A stretch of 64,000 bases of DNA, from NCBI GenBank assembly GCA_017961625.1, contig JAGCWY010000131.1, forward strand, positions 3,378 to 67,377, written 5' to 3'. The notes under the pieces were generated by a model, which saw only the letters and a program-made list of their open reading frames with translations, did no database searches and had not been told where the DNA came from. The position numbers and the translations under genes were made by a program. Position 1 is the stretch's first letter. Each line of letters starts with the position of its first letter. This document shows positions 33,529-41,272 of this stretch, one piece after another. This DNA comes from Ruminococcus sp. (GTDB lineage Bacteria > Bacillota > Clostridia > Oscillospirales > Ruminococcaceae).

Positions 33529-34483
33529 AGAGATAGCCGATATCGTCAGAGAGCAGGGCGACGCTATACTGGAAAGACGAAGGATACGCGCTCAGCGTAT
33601 AAAAAGGATATCCTGTGCCGTTTCGGGACTTTGTGCGGCGGTCATAATAGGTGCTGCGGTATGGCACAACAGCGCACTTAATAAAGCTCCCAATCCTGAT
33701 TTTGGCAAGATCCAGGTAGTAACTCCGACAGAGACCACCGCCGTTACAAATAAGGAGGCGTTAGTGACTACAGCTTCCACGACTGTGAATGAAGTAAAGA
33801 CTACATCCGCTAAAGCTAAAACGGCTACGACATCAGCAGTGCATACTACATCAATAAATGTATCACAGACTATTTCACAGACTCCAGTGTCCTATGTTAA
33901 TACGACGGCAGTTTCAGCTACTGTACGTGTTAACGAGATATCAACAGAAAATGTCCAGACCACCACGCTGACAGTAAATCAGGGCAATACCTCAGCCGGT
34001 GATCCTCACGGTGCGGAGGAGTCAATGGTGATAACACCTGTTACTACTGAGCCAGGCAATGAGAAACTAACTGTTACAACTGTGAATGAGATCACAACTC
34101 TAACAATTACTATAGCCGTAACAAGCCCGGATGGACCTGTGACAACAAGTAATACAAATACAGCTGAAATCATCGTGACCACTGTACCGACCATTCTAGA
34201 AGAAGACGCGACTGATACCGAGATATTAGACGAAGAGACGATAAAGGCTCGTTTCAGCGAGATAAATTTTAACCGTAGGACTTATTCTTATGACCGCTCA
34301 GTTGATTATAAGCCTGATCTTACGATTTATATGCCCTTTGATGATTATTTGCTGCAAGCTGGGGATGGGCCTTCTTGTACTGCAAAAACTCAGCTTTATA
34401 TGCCAGAGACCGAAGAAAAGAATCACTTGTGGGTAAAGTTCGACAAAAAAGCTGAGTACTGCCTTTATATCTTGAATAACTGA
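33515..34483 (+). CDS. Transmembrane partner of the ECF sigma factor with Thr-rich extracellular stalk
   Basis: 322 residues. Residues 1-30 are a short, Arg-rich cytoplasmic part, about 31-52 a single membrane helix (CAVSGLCAAVIIGAAVW), about 60-240 a Thr/Ser/Val-rich stretch like the linkers of cellulosomal enzymes, and 245-322 a small outer domain (LTIYMPFDDYLLQAGDG). It overlaps the sigma gene; RBS GGAGGG is within it. The position and topology suggest an anti-sigma or sensor. No ASD zinc motif is seen, so the binding mode is open. Confidence 0.65.
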   Translation: MRSYKEIADIVREQGDAILERRRIRAQRIKRISCAVSGLCAAVIIGAAVWHNSALNKAPNPDFGKIQVVTPTETTAVTNKEALVTTASTTVNEVKTTSAKAKTATTSAVHTTSINVSQTISQTPVSYVNTTAVSATVRVNEISTENVQTTTLTVNQGNTSAGDPHGAEESMVITPVTTEPGNEKLTVTTVNEITTLTITIAVTSPDGPVTTSNTNTAEIIVTTVPTILEEDATDTEILDEETIKARFSEINFNRRTYSYDRSVDYKPDLTIYMPFDDYLLQAGDGPSCTAKTQLYMPETEEKNHLWVKFDKKAEYCLYILNN

Positions 34484-34513
34484 TGCCGGAAGGCTTTCAA
34501 CTTGCTAAAACTA

Positions 34514-34560
34514 TAAAAGCGACTCTCGTTGTTAAATGTCAACAATCAGAGTCGCTTTTA
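34514..34560 (+). terminator. Terminator of the ECF operon
   Basis: Stem TAAAAGCGACTCT / AGAGTCGCTTTTA with a 21-base loop that itself contains a TTGTT/AACAA pairing. T-run within the right arm. The next 160 bases hold nothing recognisable. Confidence 0.8.
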
Positions 34561-34718
34561 TTTGTGCAATGGGTAGAGCTTTAAAATTACTTTTTCAAAA
34601 TTCAATGGTTTCCCATTGACATATATGCCATTCCAGCCAACTCATAGAAGTTTATTCCATAGAGCTGCACTTCCTGCCGGAGATCATACGCCTGAATATC
34701 ACAGAGGCTTCTTACGTA

Positions 34719-36377
34719 TTAGCTGTAGTTCTTTGCGATGCGGTAATCTATGGATCCGGTAAAGGCATCGTAGATGATGTCCTCGTTGTCCTTGTTGGCG
34801 ATAAGGTATGAGCTCTTATAGAACAGTGGTATAAAGCCGTACTGATCGAGCAGAGCCTTTTCCTGAGCGCTGTAGCAGTCAGCTAGTTCTGAGGCAGAGG
34901 CACATTTTATCACCGCATCCGCACAGTCAAGACCGTTTGCCGCAGCTTTCAGGCAGTCCGACGTCCTGAACTCGTTGAATACGGCAAGACCGCTGTTGAA
35001 GCCGGCTTTCAGCGGATACAGAGCTATACTGTAATCACCATCAGCTATCCTTCTTTCAAATTCTGAGGAGGTGAGATCCTCGATACCGAGGTATATGCCG
35101 AGACTGTCCTGCCAGTTCTGCGATAGTATATGCAGGTATCTCGAATCTATTGTATTCGAATCAACTATTATCTTTACGATTTCCAGAGAATTTATCTTAA
35201 GGTCCGACTTTGCTTTTGCAAGAAGCTGCGAAGCCTCTTTGATATTGAACACGTCAAACTGCCTGTCCGATGAGAGATCGCGGTAGCTTCTTCCGAAAAG
35301 CTCCACTGCCGGTGGAATAACTCCGAAGGCAGGGGATATATCTGTAGTGTTCTCTCCGGAAAGGGCTTCTCTGTCAGCAGAAAGCGCTATAGCCTTGCGA
35401 ATGTCGGGATTTGAATAGATACTGTCATTGGGATTGAATATAAGTCCGAGGGTAGTAGCCTGCTGACCTGCAACAGTGTATTTCTTGGGGTTATAGCCTC
35501 CTGCCTTCATAGTCGTAAAGCACTCTGTCTCTTCAGACTTGAAGCACTGTCTCACGTCCGCTTCCGTATCCTGAATAGAGAAGCTTACAAATGTTGGCAG
35601 GACCTCATAGTTTTCGTTTTCGTTGACCAAATTCTTGCGCATATAGAGTATATTGTTATTGCCGTAGGGGTCATAGAACCACTGACGCACGAAGAACGGA
35701 CCGTTTGACATGATCGACCTGTCGTCAAGACCGTATCTGCCCTTGGTAGCTATGAAGAAGTCCTCATTGCAGGGGAAGGCAGCAGGAGTGGTCATAAGGC
35801 TAAGAAATTCAGCGCAGGGATGCTCAAGTTCTATTACTAGAGTGCAATCGTCCTTTGCTTCGATTCCAAGTCCTCTTGCAGAAAAGCTTCCCTCCGAGAC
35901 GTACTGGCTGTTTTTTATGCAGGAGAAGTCTTTTAGGTAAGGGGAGCACATTTTGGGGTCAAGTACTCTTCTAAGTGCAAAGACGTAGTCGTCAGCAACT
36001 ACCGGGAAGTATTCGTCTTCGTCTATCTTGTCGTTCTCGTTTTTATCGAAGAACCAGTAATTATCATCCCTAAGCCTGAATGTATACTTGCAGCCATCGT
36101 CGGATATGCTGTAGTCTGTTGCATTGCAGCAGACTATGCTGCCACTCTCGTCCTTCATAACGAGACCGCTGTACATATTTTTTATGACCGTTGCCGATGA
36201 AGGATCGCTTGCAAACTGAGGGTCGAGGCTTTGGGGGTTCCCTTCGAGAGTTGCCCCGTAAAGATGACCTGCGCCGTCGCCTCTTTTGTCGTCGTCTCCG
36301 CAGCCGGAGGCAGTCATACATACCGCAGTACAGAGTACTGCGGCAAATATACGTTTACTTATCACGCTTATCTCCAT
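34719..36377 (-). CDS. Oligopeptide/dipeptide-type ABC transporter solute-binding lipoprotein
   Basis: About 552 residues, SBP_bac_5 (OppA/DppA) family. Signal peptide with lipobox TASGC, then GNPQSLDPQFASDP, the conserved family start, and later FSNGPFFVRQWFYDPYG-like, FNPNDSIYSNPDIRKAIALS and GVIPPAVELFG landmarks. No permease or ATPase gene is adjacent, so it is an orphan binding protein. The ATG at 36377 has a weak RBS; a GTG at 36365 with GGAG 6 bases upstream is a good alternative start. Confidence 0.88.
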   Translation of the reverse strand: MEISVISKRIFAAVLCTAVCMTASGCGDDDKRGDGAGHLYGATLEGNPQSLDPQFASDPSSATVIKNMYSGLVMKDESGSIVCCNATDYSISDDGCKYTFRLRDDNYWFFDKNENDKIDEDEYFPVVADDYVFALRRVLDPKMCSPYLKDFSCIKNSQYVSEGSFSARGLGIEAKDDCTLVIELEHPCAEFLSLMTTPAAFPCNEDFFIATKGRYGLDDRSIMSNGPFFVRQWFYDPYGNNNILYMRKNLVNENENYEVLPTFVSFSIQDTEADVRQCFKSEETECFTTMKAGGYNPKKYTVAGQQATTLGLIFNPNDSIYSNPDIRKAIALSADREALSGENTTDISPAFGVIPPAVELFGRSYRDLSSDRQFDVFNIKEASQLLAKAKSDLKINSLEIVKIIVDSNTIDSRYLHILSQNWQDSLGIYLGIEDLTSSEFERRIADGDYSIALYPLKAGFNSGLAVFNEFRTSDCLKAAANGLDCADAVIKCASASELADCYSAQEKALLDQYGFIPLFYKSSYLIANKDNEDIIYDAFTGSIDYRIAKNYS

Positions 36378-36420
36378 TCTTTATCTGTTTTGCGCCGCAG
36401 AATGCGGCTATAACCAAAAT

Positions 36421-36446
36421 ATGTCCCCCGATATGACGGGGGACAT
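36421..36446 (-). terminator. Terminator of the VanY-like gene
   Basis: Perfect 10-base stem ATGTCCCCCG / CGGGGGACAT, 6-base loop, followed on the minus strand by ATTTTGG. Confidence 0.75.
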
Positions 36447-36456
36447 AGACAATGCT

Positions 36457-37521
36457 TTAATTCATGCTGACCGTTACGATGAAGCCGTCAACGTTGTTGC
36501 CCGAAACATCGTAGGTCTTGTTGGACGGTACCGGTACCTCCGTATCGCCTGTCTTGTTAGCGGGAACATAGTATATCTGATACAGCTTTTTGCCTGTCGA
36601 TACCTCTATCGGGTTCTCATTATTATGCTCCTTGAGAACGTCAATATACTCCTCAAGACAGAGATTGTTCTGTTTTATGTACATAGCATGAGGAACGCCG
36701 ACATATCTGTAGGTATAGGTCCTCGCGCGTTCACCGGTAAAGGACTCCTTTCCCTCAGGGAATCGGAGTATAAAGCCGTACTCGGCAGCGTGCTCGTCAA
36801 TATAGCCGTAGATGCCTCTCGGCGAGAAATAGCCTGAGCTGGAGCCGTCGTCCGGAACTATGCACAGATCGAGGGAACGTCCGGTATGGTAATCGGAATG
36901 TCCCGGCTGGAACTGTGAATTGCCGCTGTAGTATACATCTTCCTGATCGCCGAATTTGCGGTAGGTGCCGATAACGTATATCTCCTTGCTGTTCTCAGCC
37001 TCGTAGAAGCTCCTCATGAGGGCTTTGAGCTGGTCGAGCACCGGCTTGTCCAGCTTCTGTGAAAGGTCTGAAACGTGGAAAGGCTCGTCTGCTATGTTAT
37101 CATACAGATTTATGAGCTCGATGTCATCTTCCGGGAATTTATATTCATGCTCAGCGTTTACGAGAACGAGGTCTCCGCTGTATACAGCGTCCGACTTGAA
37201 TATCTCTGTCTGGTACAGTGACTCCGAAGGCTTTGTGCCGTCTCCCGTACCTGTGAGAAGAGAGCTTGTTTCGTCGCTCGTTGTAAGGTCGTCGATGATC
37301 GAAGAGTCCTGTTGACCCGTAGTACTGCTGTTTGTAGTCTGATTTTTCTTAGCGGAGTTCTTATCTTTGTCCTTATCCGAGCAGGCGTGTACGCACGAGG
37401 TGAGCACCACTGCGAGCACGACCAGAACGAGGACTACCGCAACAAGACGATCGTATCTTACCTTATAGCGCCTTGACGATCTTTCTCTCTTGCGGTTTCT
37501 GCGCTTATCTCCGTTATTCAT
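36457..37521 (-). CDS. VanY-type D-alanyl-D-alanine carboxypeptidase
   Basis: 354 residues; cleaves the terminal D-Ala of peptidoglycan stem peptides. Basic N-terminus, membrane anchor (about 26-47), Ser/Thr-rich stalk (50-105), then a peptidase M15B domain with zinc motif SDYHTGRSLD (near 212-221), YGFILRFPEGKE and YRYVGVPHA. After it, 60 residues continue to the end as a small beta-rich extension. RBS AAGGAG. The promoter is at 37665-37693, giving a leader of about 135 bases. Confidence 0.85.
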   Translation of the reverse strand: MNNGDKRRNRKRERSSRRYKVRYDRLVAVVLVLVVLAVVLTSCVHACSDKDKDKNSAKKNQTTNSSTTGQQDSSIIDDLTTSDETSSLLTGTGDGTKPSESLYQTEIFKSDAVYSGDLVLVNAEHEYKFPEDDIELINLYDNIADEPFHVSDLSQKLDKPVLDQLKALMRSFYEAENSKEIYVIGTYRKFGDQEDVYYSGNSQFQPGHSDYHTGRSLDLCIVPDDGSSSGYFSPRGIYGYIDEHAAEYGFILRFPEGKESFTGERARTYTYRYVGVPHAMYIKQNNLCLEEYIDVLKEHNNENPIEVSTGKKLYQIYYVPANKTGDTEVPVPSNKTYDVSGNNVDGFIVTVSMN

Positions 37522-37664
37522 ATAAAGAAATCGCTCCTTAAAGATTATTCGTTCAATACAGGGCTGACTTACTGTCTCCCCGTACAGGATTTCCGCAATT
37601 GAGCGGTCTATCTCTAAGTTAAGTTGTCCTTTGACGTTTAGGTCAAAATTTGTTCACACTTAGT

Positions 37665-37693
37665 ATTATATCACAACTTTTTGTAATTGTAAA
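37665..37693 (-). promoter_or_regulatory. Promoter of the VanY-like gene
   Basis: Minus strand: TTTACA, 17-base spacer, TATAAT. The leader between it and the gene contains short pairings (CCGC/GCGG; CCTGTA/CAGG) but no recognisable riboswitch. Confidence 0.65.
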
Positions 37694-37794
37694 GTGGTTT
37701 TTTTATTTTTTGCACTAATTTTTTATTGAAATTTGCACATTGTGTTTCAATAAAGGGCGATTGTCCATAACTGGCGGACTGGTTTTCTGAGTGC

Positions 37795-38586
37795 TTATTC
37801 CTTTTCCGCTCTCATACGTCTCCTGTACTCTGTGGGAGTGCAGCCCTTGTGGAGCTTGAACTGCCGCATGAAATAGGATTCGCTGTCATAGCCGCAGAAT
37901 TCTGCGATATTAGCCACGGAATTCTCGGTATTCACCAGCATATCTGCGGCGAATATCAGTCGGCTCTCTATGACGTCCTGACGGCAGGTGACGCCGAAGG
38001 CGGAGAAATAAAGGCGATGGAAGTAGGTGCGGCTTATGTGCAGCCTCTTACAGATATCGTCGATTGACCACTGCTCCATAGGAGCCTCGTATATGGAGTC
38101 CCTGAGCTTTTTGAGCCGTGAGTAATGGGGGATCGTTTCCTCTGGAGACTTTTCGGCAGTGGTGGTGCTGTCGGCAATGGCGATGAATATCATACGCATA
38201 GCGAATTCCGTGAATTCGCTAAGGTGCTTTCCTTTGTGCATGGACTGGGACTGCATGGAGCGGAGTATACCGGATATGACGATATCGTCTTCTATGCTTA
38301 CAGGAGCATCCTGAATGATATTTAAGGAGGAGATATACTGTCTGTCAGCGGCAGAGGTCCTGAAGCTAACTATATCATACCTCATGGTCTCTCCCTTGAC
38401 TGGCTTGAAGCTCTGCTTGTAGCCGCTTGTGAGCAGTACTGCAGAGCTCCCTGTGGTACGCTTTACCGAGCCGTTTTCGATATACTCCACCGGAGACCTG
38501 AAAAGCAGGAAGACCGGATCTGCTCCCATTTCTCCTCCGAGAGCAGTTTCCTGCCGGCAATTAAGCTTTATGCTGTTGATCTTCAT
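37795..38586 (-). CDS. AraC-family transcriptional regulator
   Basis: 263 residues. N-terminal half (about 1-150) is a cupin-like effector domain; the C-terminal 100 residues hold two helix-turn-helix motifs (WSIDDICKRLHISRTYFHRL and ENSVANIAEFCGYDSESYF) and the family end GCTPTEYRRR. RBS GGGGGG. It is 33 bases downstream of the SCIFF maturase gene on the same strand, so possibly co-transcribed. Confidence 0.9.
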   Translation of the reverse strand: MKINSIKLNCRQETALGGEMGADPVFLLFRSPVEYIENGSVKRTTGSSAVLLTSGYKQSFKPVKGETMRYDIVSFRTSAADRQYISSLNIIQDAPVSIEDDIVISGILRSMQSQSMHKGKHLSEFTEFAMRMIFIAIADSTTTAEKSPEETIPHYSRLKKLRDSIYEAPMEQWSIDDICKRLHISRTYFHRLYFSAFGVTCRQDVIESRLIFAADMLVNTENSVANIAEFCGYDSESYFMRQFKLHKGCTPTEYRRRMRAEKE

Positions 38587-38619
38587 AATATCCCCCCTGA
38601 AAGCAGATCTCAGCAGTTA

Positions 38620-39987
38620 TTATTCAGCCGAGTCCGCCATTCTGACAGCCTTCATCATTATAGCGCATTCGAGACGCTTCTTTTCAAGCTGACATGATAT
38701 CTTGTGAGCTGTTCTGATATCACCCGTGTACTGGTAATTATTGGCGTTGCAGCCGCCGCTGCAATAGAACTTTGCCCAGCATTCGCGGCAGTCCGGTTTT
38801 GAGTATACATGAGCCCTTGCAAAATCAGATTTCATTTCCTGATTGAAGGTACCCTCGTCGATATTACCCATTTTGTACTCGTCTATGCCTACAAATTGGT
38901 GACAGGGGAATATATCTCCGTCAGGAGTAATAGCCACATAGTCGTTTCCACAGCCGCAGCCCCTGAGTCTCTTTATAGCGCAGGGACCCTGATCAAGGTC
39001 CAGCATGAAGTGGAAGAAGTTGAACTTTTTACCCTTCTTCTCGTTTTCAAGGAGCTTAAGCGCAAGCTTTTCGTACTCAGCGAAAACTGCCGGGAGATCC
39101 TTCTCTGTGAGGGCGTATACATCATCGTCGCCTACCACAGGTTCAACGGATATCTGATCGAAGCCTGCCTCATTGAGGGCGAATACGTCGTTTGAGAAGT
39201 CGAGGTTCCTGTTTGTGAAGGTGCCTCTTACATAGTATTCCTTATCACCTCTGCCTGCCACAAGCTTCTTGTACTTAGGCATGATGATGTCGTAGCAGCC
39301 CTGACCGTTGGGCAATACACGGAAATAATCGTTTACTTCCTTGCGTCCGTCGATAGAGAGGACCACATTTGACATCTCGCGGTTTATGAAGTCTATCTTC
39401 TCGTCGTCGAGAAGGAGTCCGTTTGTGGTTATGGTAAAGCGGAACTTCTTGTTGTATTTCTTTTCACGGCTCCTTGCGTATTCCACTACCTGCTTCACAA
39501 CGCCGAAGTTCATGAGGGGCTCGCCGCCGAAGAAGTCAAGCTCAAGGTTGGGGCGATCGCCGGAGTTTTCAAGCAGGAAGTCGATAGCGTGCTTTCCAGT
39601 CTCAAAGGACATGAGCTTTCTGCCCTTGCCAAAATCACCTGTGGAGGCGAAGCAGTACTTGCAGCGAAGCTGGCAGTCGTGGGCGATATTCAGGCACATT
39701 GCCTTTACGGGAGAAGCTACGGAGTACTGAGCGTACTTCTCGTAATCGTCCTCTGAGAAGAGTATCTTGTCGTTGTACAGCTCTGCAATCTCGCTGTAGC
39801 ACTCCCTGATATCCTCAGGGGAGTAGGAATTTGAGAGCTTTTCCACAACGTTTTGCGGACATTCTGCGTCAAAGGGTGGCTCCACGTTATCAAGGAGATC
39901 ATAGGTGAGTTCATCTACGAGATGAACGCCGCCGCTGTTGACGTCAAGTACGATATTTAGTCCGTTCAGCTTGTATTTATGGATCAT
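38620..39987 (-). CDS. scfB: SCIFF radical SAM maturase
   Basis: 455-residue radical S-adenosylmethionine/SPASM enzyme that installs thioether cross-links in the SCIFF peptide. N-terminal RiPP-recognition-like segment (about 1-95), radical SAM cluster CQLRCKYC (Cys105, 109, 112; CX3CX2C), then GGEPLMNF, and a C-terminal SPASM domain with Cys in RLRGCGCG, IFPCHQF and CRECWAKFYCSGGCN for auxiliary Fe-S clusters. The peptide gene lies 71 bases upstream on the same strand. This pair is a conserved feature of Clostridia; the product's role is not known. Confidence 0.95.
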   Translation of the reverse strand: MIHKYKLNGLNIVLDVNSGGVHLVDELTYDLLDNVEPPFDAECPQNVVEKLSNSYSPEDIRECYSEIAELYNDKILFSEDDYEKYAQYSVASPVKAMCLNIAHDCQLRCKYCFASTGDFGKGRKLMSFETGKHAIDFLLENSGDRPNLELDFFGGEPLMNFGVVKQVVEYARSREKKYNKKFRFTITTNGLLLDDEKIDFINREMSNVVLSIDGRKEVNDYFRVLPNGQGCYDIIMPKYKKLVAGRGDKEYYVRGTFTNRNLDFSNDVFALNEAGFDQISVEPVVGDDDVYALTEKDLPAVFAEYEKLALKLLENEKKGKKFNFFHFMLDLDQGPCAIKRLRGCGCGNDYVAITPDGDIFPCHQFVGIDEYKMGNIDEGTFNQEMKSDFARAHVYSKPDCRECWAKFYCSGGCNANNYQYTGDIRTAHKISCQLEKKRLECAIMMKAVRMADSAE

Positions 39988-40058
39988 GTCAATAAACCTC
40001 TATTCAAAAAATATGAGGCAGCATTTTCATACTGCCTCGATTAAACTTAGTGTTCAGC

Positions 40059-40196
40059 TTATCTCTCGCACTTCTGATTTGCAACTGTGCAAGAAGTCTT
40101 GCAAGCTGACTGGCATGAAGCCTGGCACTTGCCGCAGCCGCCTTTCTTAGCGGATTCCTTGAGATTAGCCTTATTGATAGTCTTGATGTGTTTCAT
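40059..40196 (-). CDS. scfA: SCIFF peptide (six cysteines in forty-five residues; ranthipeptide precursor)
   Basis: 45-residue precursor. Starts MKHIKTINKANLKESAKKGG and has six cysteines (residues 21, 24, 28, 32, 36, 43), exactly the family name, spaced CX2CX3CX3CX3CX6C, ending NQKCER. RBS TGGAGGG, 7 bases before the ATG. The neighbouring maturase uses these cysteines for thioether bonds. Confidence 0.96.
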   Translation of the reverse strand: MKHIKTINKANLKESAKKGGCGKCQASCQSACKTSCTVANQKCER

Positions 40197-40314
40197 TTTT
40201 TAACCCTCCATAGGAATGATACGGCTTGTGCCGTAAATTACTGATTAATATTATACCATACATTGAGTATCAATGCAATAGTTATCTCAAATAATTTACT
40301 TATTTACCTATATC

Positions 40315-41256
40315 TCATTCTCCGTAGATACTGTTGTAAACGAAGTTGTATACATCAATATAGGTGCCCGATGTATAGTGCAGACCGTCAGTAGTTGAGA
40401 AGCCTTGCCAATTGAGATAGGTGTAGGAATCGAGGAAAGTGATCCTGCTGTCCAGACCGTCTCTCAGTGTAGCGTTGAAGCTTTCAATGCCCGAATTCAA
40501 CTTCTGATAAGAACCGCTGCACGGATTAACTGACATGACGATGACCTTGTTGTTGTTAAGGAAGTCGTCAGGCAGACTATTGTACCAATTTAAATAAGCA
40601 CCGCTGTTGTGGAGGTCGTTTACTCCGAGATTGAAGATAACGGTTTTGTTCTGAATCTGGCAGATGCTGTCGCGATTTCTGTTGAGAAGAGCAATGCCCA
40701 CGCCAATCTCTCCAAGATAATCGATAGCCACATTATAGGACAGTCCCACTGTACGTGAGTCTCCTATCCAGAACCATTCGCTGTATTCACTGTCGATACG
40801 GGGAGGAGTGTACTCGAATCCGCCGTCCGCAGCTGACTGCTGTGTTTCTGACTCTGTGACTTCGGGAGCAGCTGTGCCCTGCAATCCGTTATCGTCTTCG
40901 TCCATCTTCTGTTTAAAGCCGTGCTGTTCGAGGAAGTCAGTGAGTATCGCTTCCTCATCTCCTGCCGAAACGCAGGCGTAGTAGGAAAGTATCAGAGAAG
41001 CGTCTATCGCGTCCACAAGGTTGTCGCCGTTGAGGTCGGCAGCTGATTCCTGATACGAATAAAGGGGACAATCCTGTCCCGAGGATATTGACGCGTATGC
41101 AGCAAGGACAGCCGAAGCGTCCGTTGCGTCCACCGTGCCGTCGCCGTTTACGTCACCGATCATATAGAGACCGGCTGCGCCGTGAGCGGTGATACCCGCT
41201 GACGGAACGACGAGCGCCGCAGCTGCGGCAAGGCTCATAAGCGTTTTGATTTTCAT
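40315..41256 (-). CDS. Secreted dockerin - SGNH/GDSL hydrolase
   Basis: 313 residues. Signal peptide (1-26), dockerin at about 32-100 (GDVNGDGTVDATDASAVLAA and ADLNGDNLVDAIDASLILSYYA, the DASxILxYYA class), an acidic linker, then an SGNH hydrolase (about 160-313): block I WIGDSRTVG (Ser), block III FNLGVNDLH, block V DGLHYTSG (Asp, His). Such modules are often acetyl esterases of plant polysaccharide. RBS AAGGAG. Neighbour of the ABC-F gene with a 16-base gap. Confidence 0.85.
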   Translation of the reverse strand: MKIKTLMSLAAAAALVVPSAGITAHGAAGLYMIGDVNGDGTVDATDASAVLAAYASISSGQDCPLYSYQESAADLNGDNLVDAIDASLILSYYACVSAGDEEAILTDFLEQHGFKQKMDEDDNGLQGTAAPEVTESETQQSAADGGFEYTPPRIDSEYSEWFWIGDSRTVGLSYNVAIDYLGEIGVGIALLNRNRDSICQIQNKTVIFNLGVNDLHNSGAYLNWYNSLPDDFLNNNKVIVMSVNPCSGSYQKLNSGIESFNATLRDGLDSRITFLDSYTYLNWQGFSTTDGLHYTSGTYIDVYNFVYNSIYGE

Positions 41257-41272
41257 AAGATGTTACTCCTTT

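Noticed and set aside
36286..36837. 183-codon plus-strand ORF between OppA-like and VanY-like genes
   Set aside because: Runs antisense through the end of VanY, its terminator and the start of the binding protein; no RBS.
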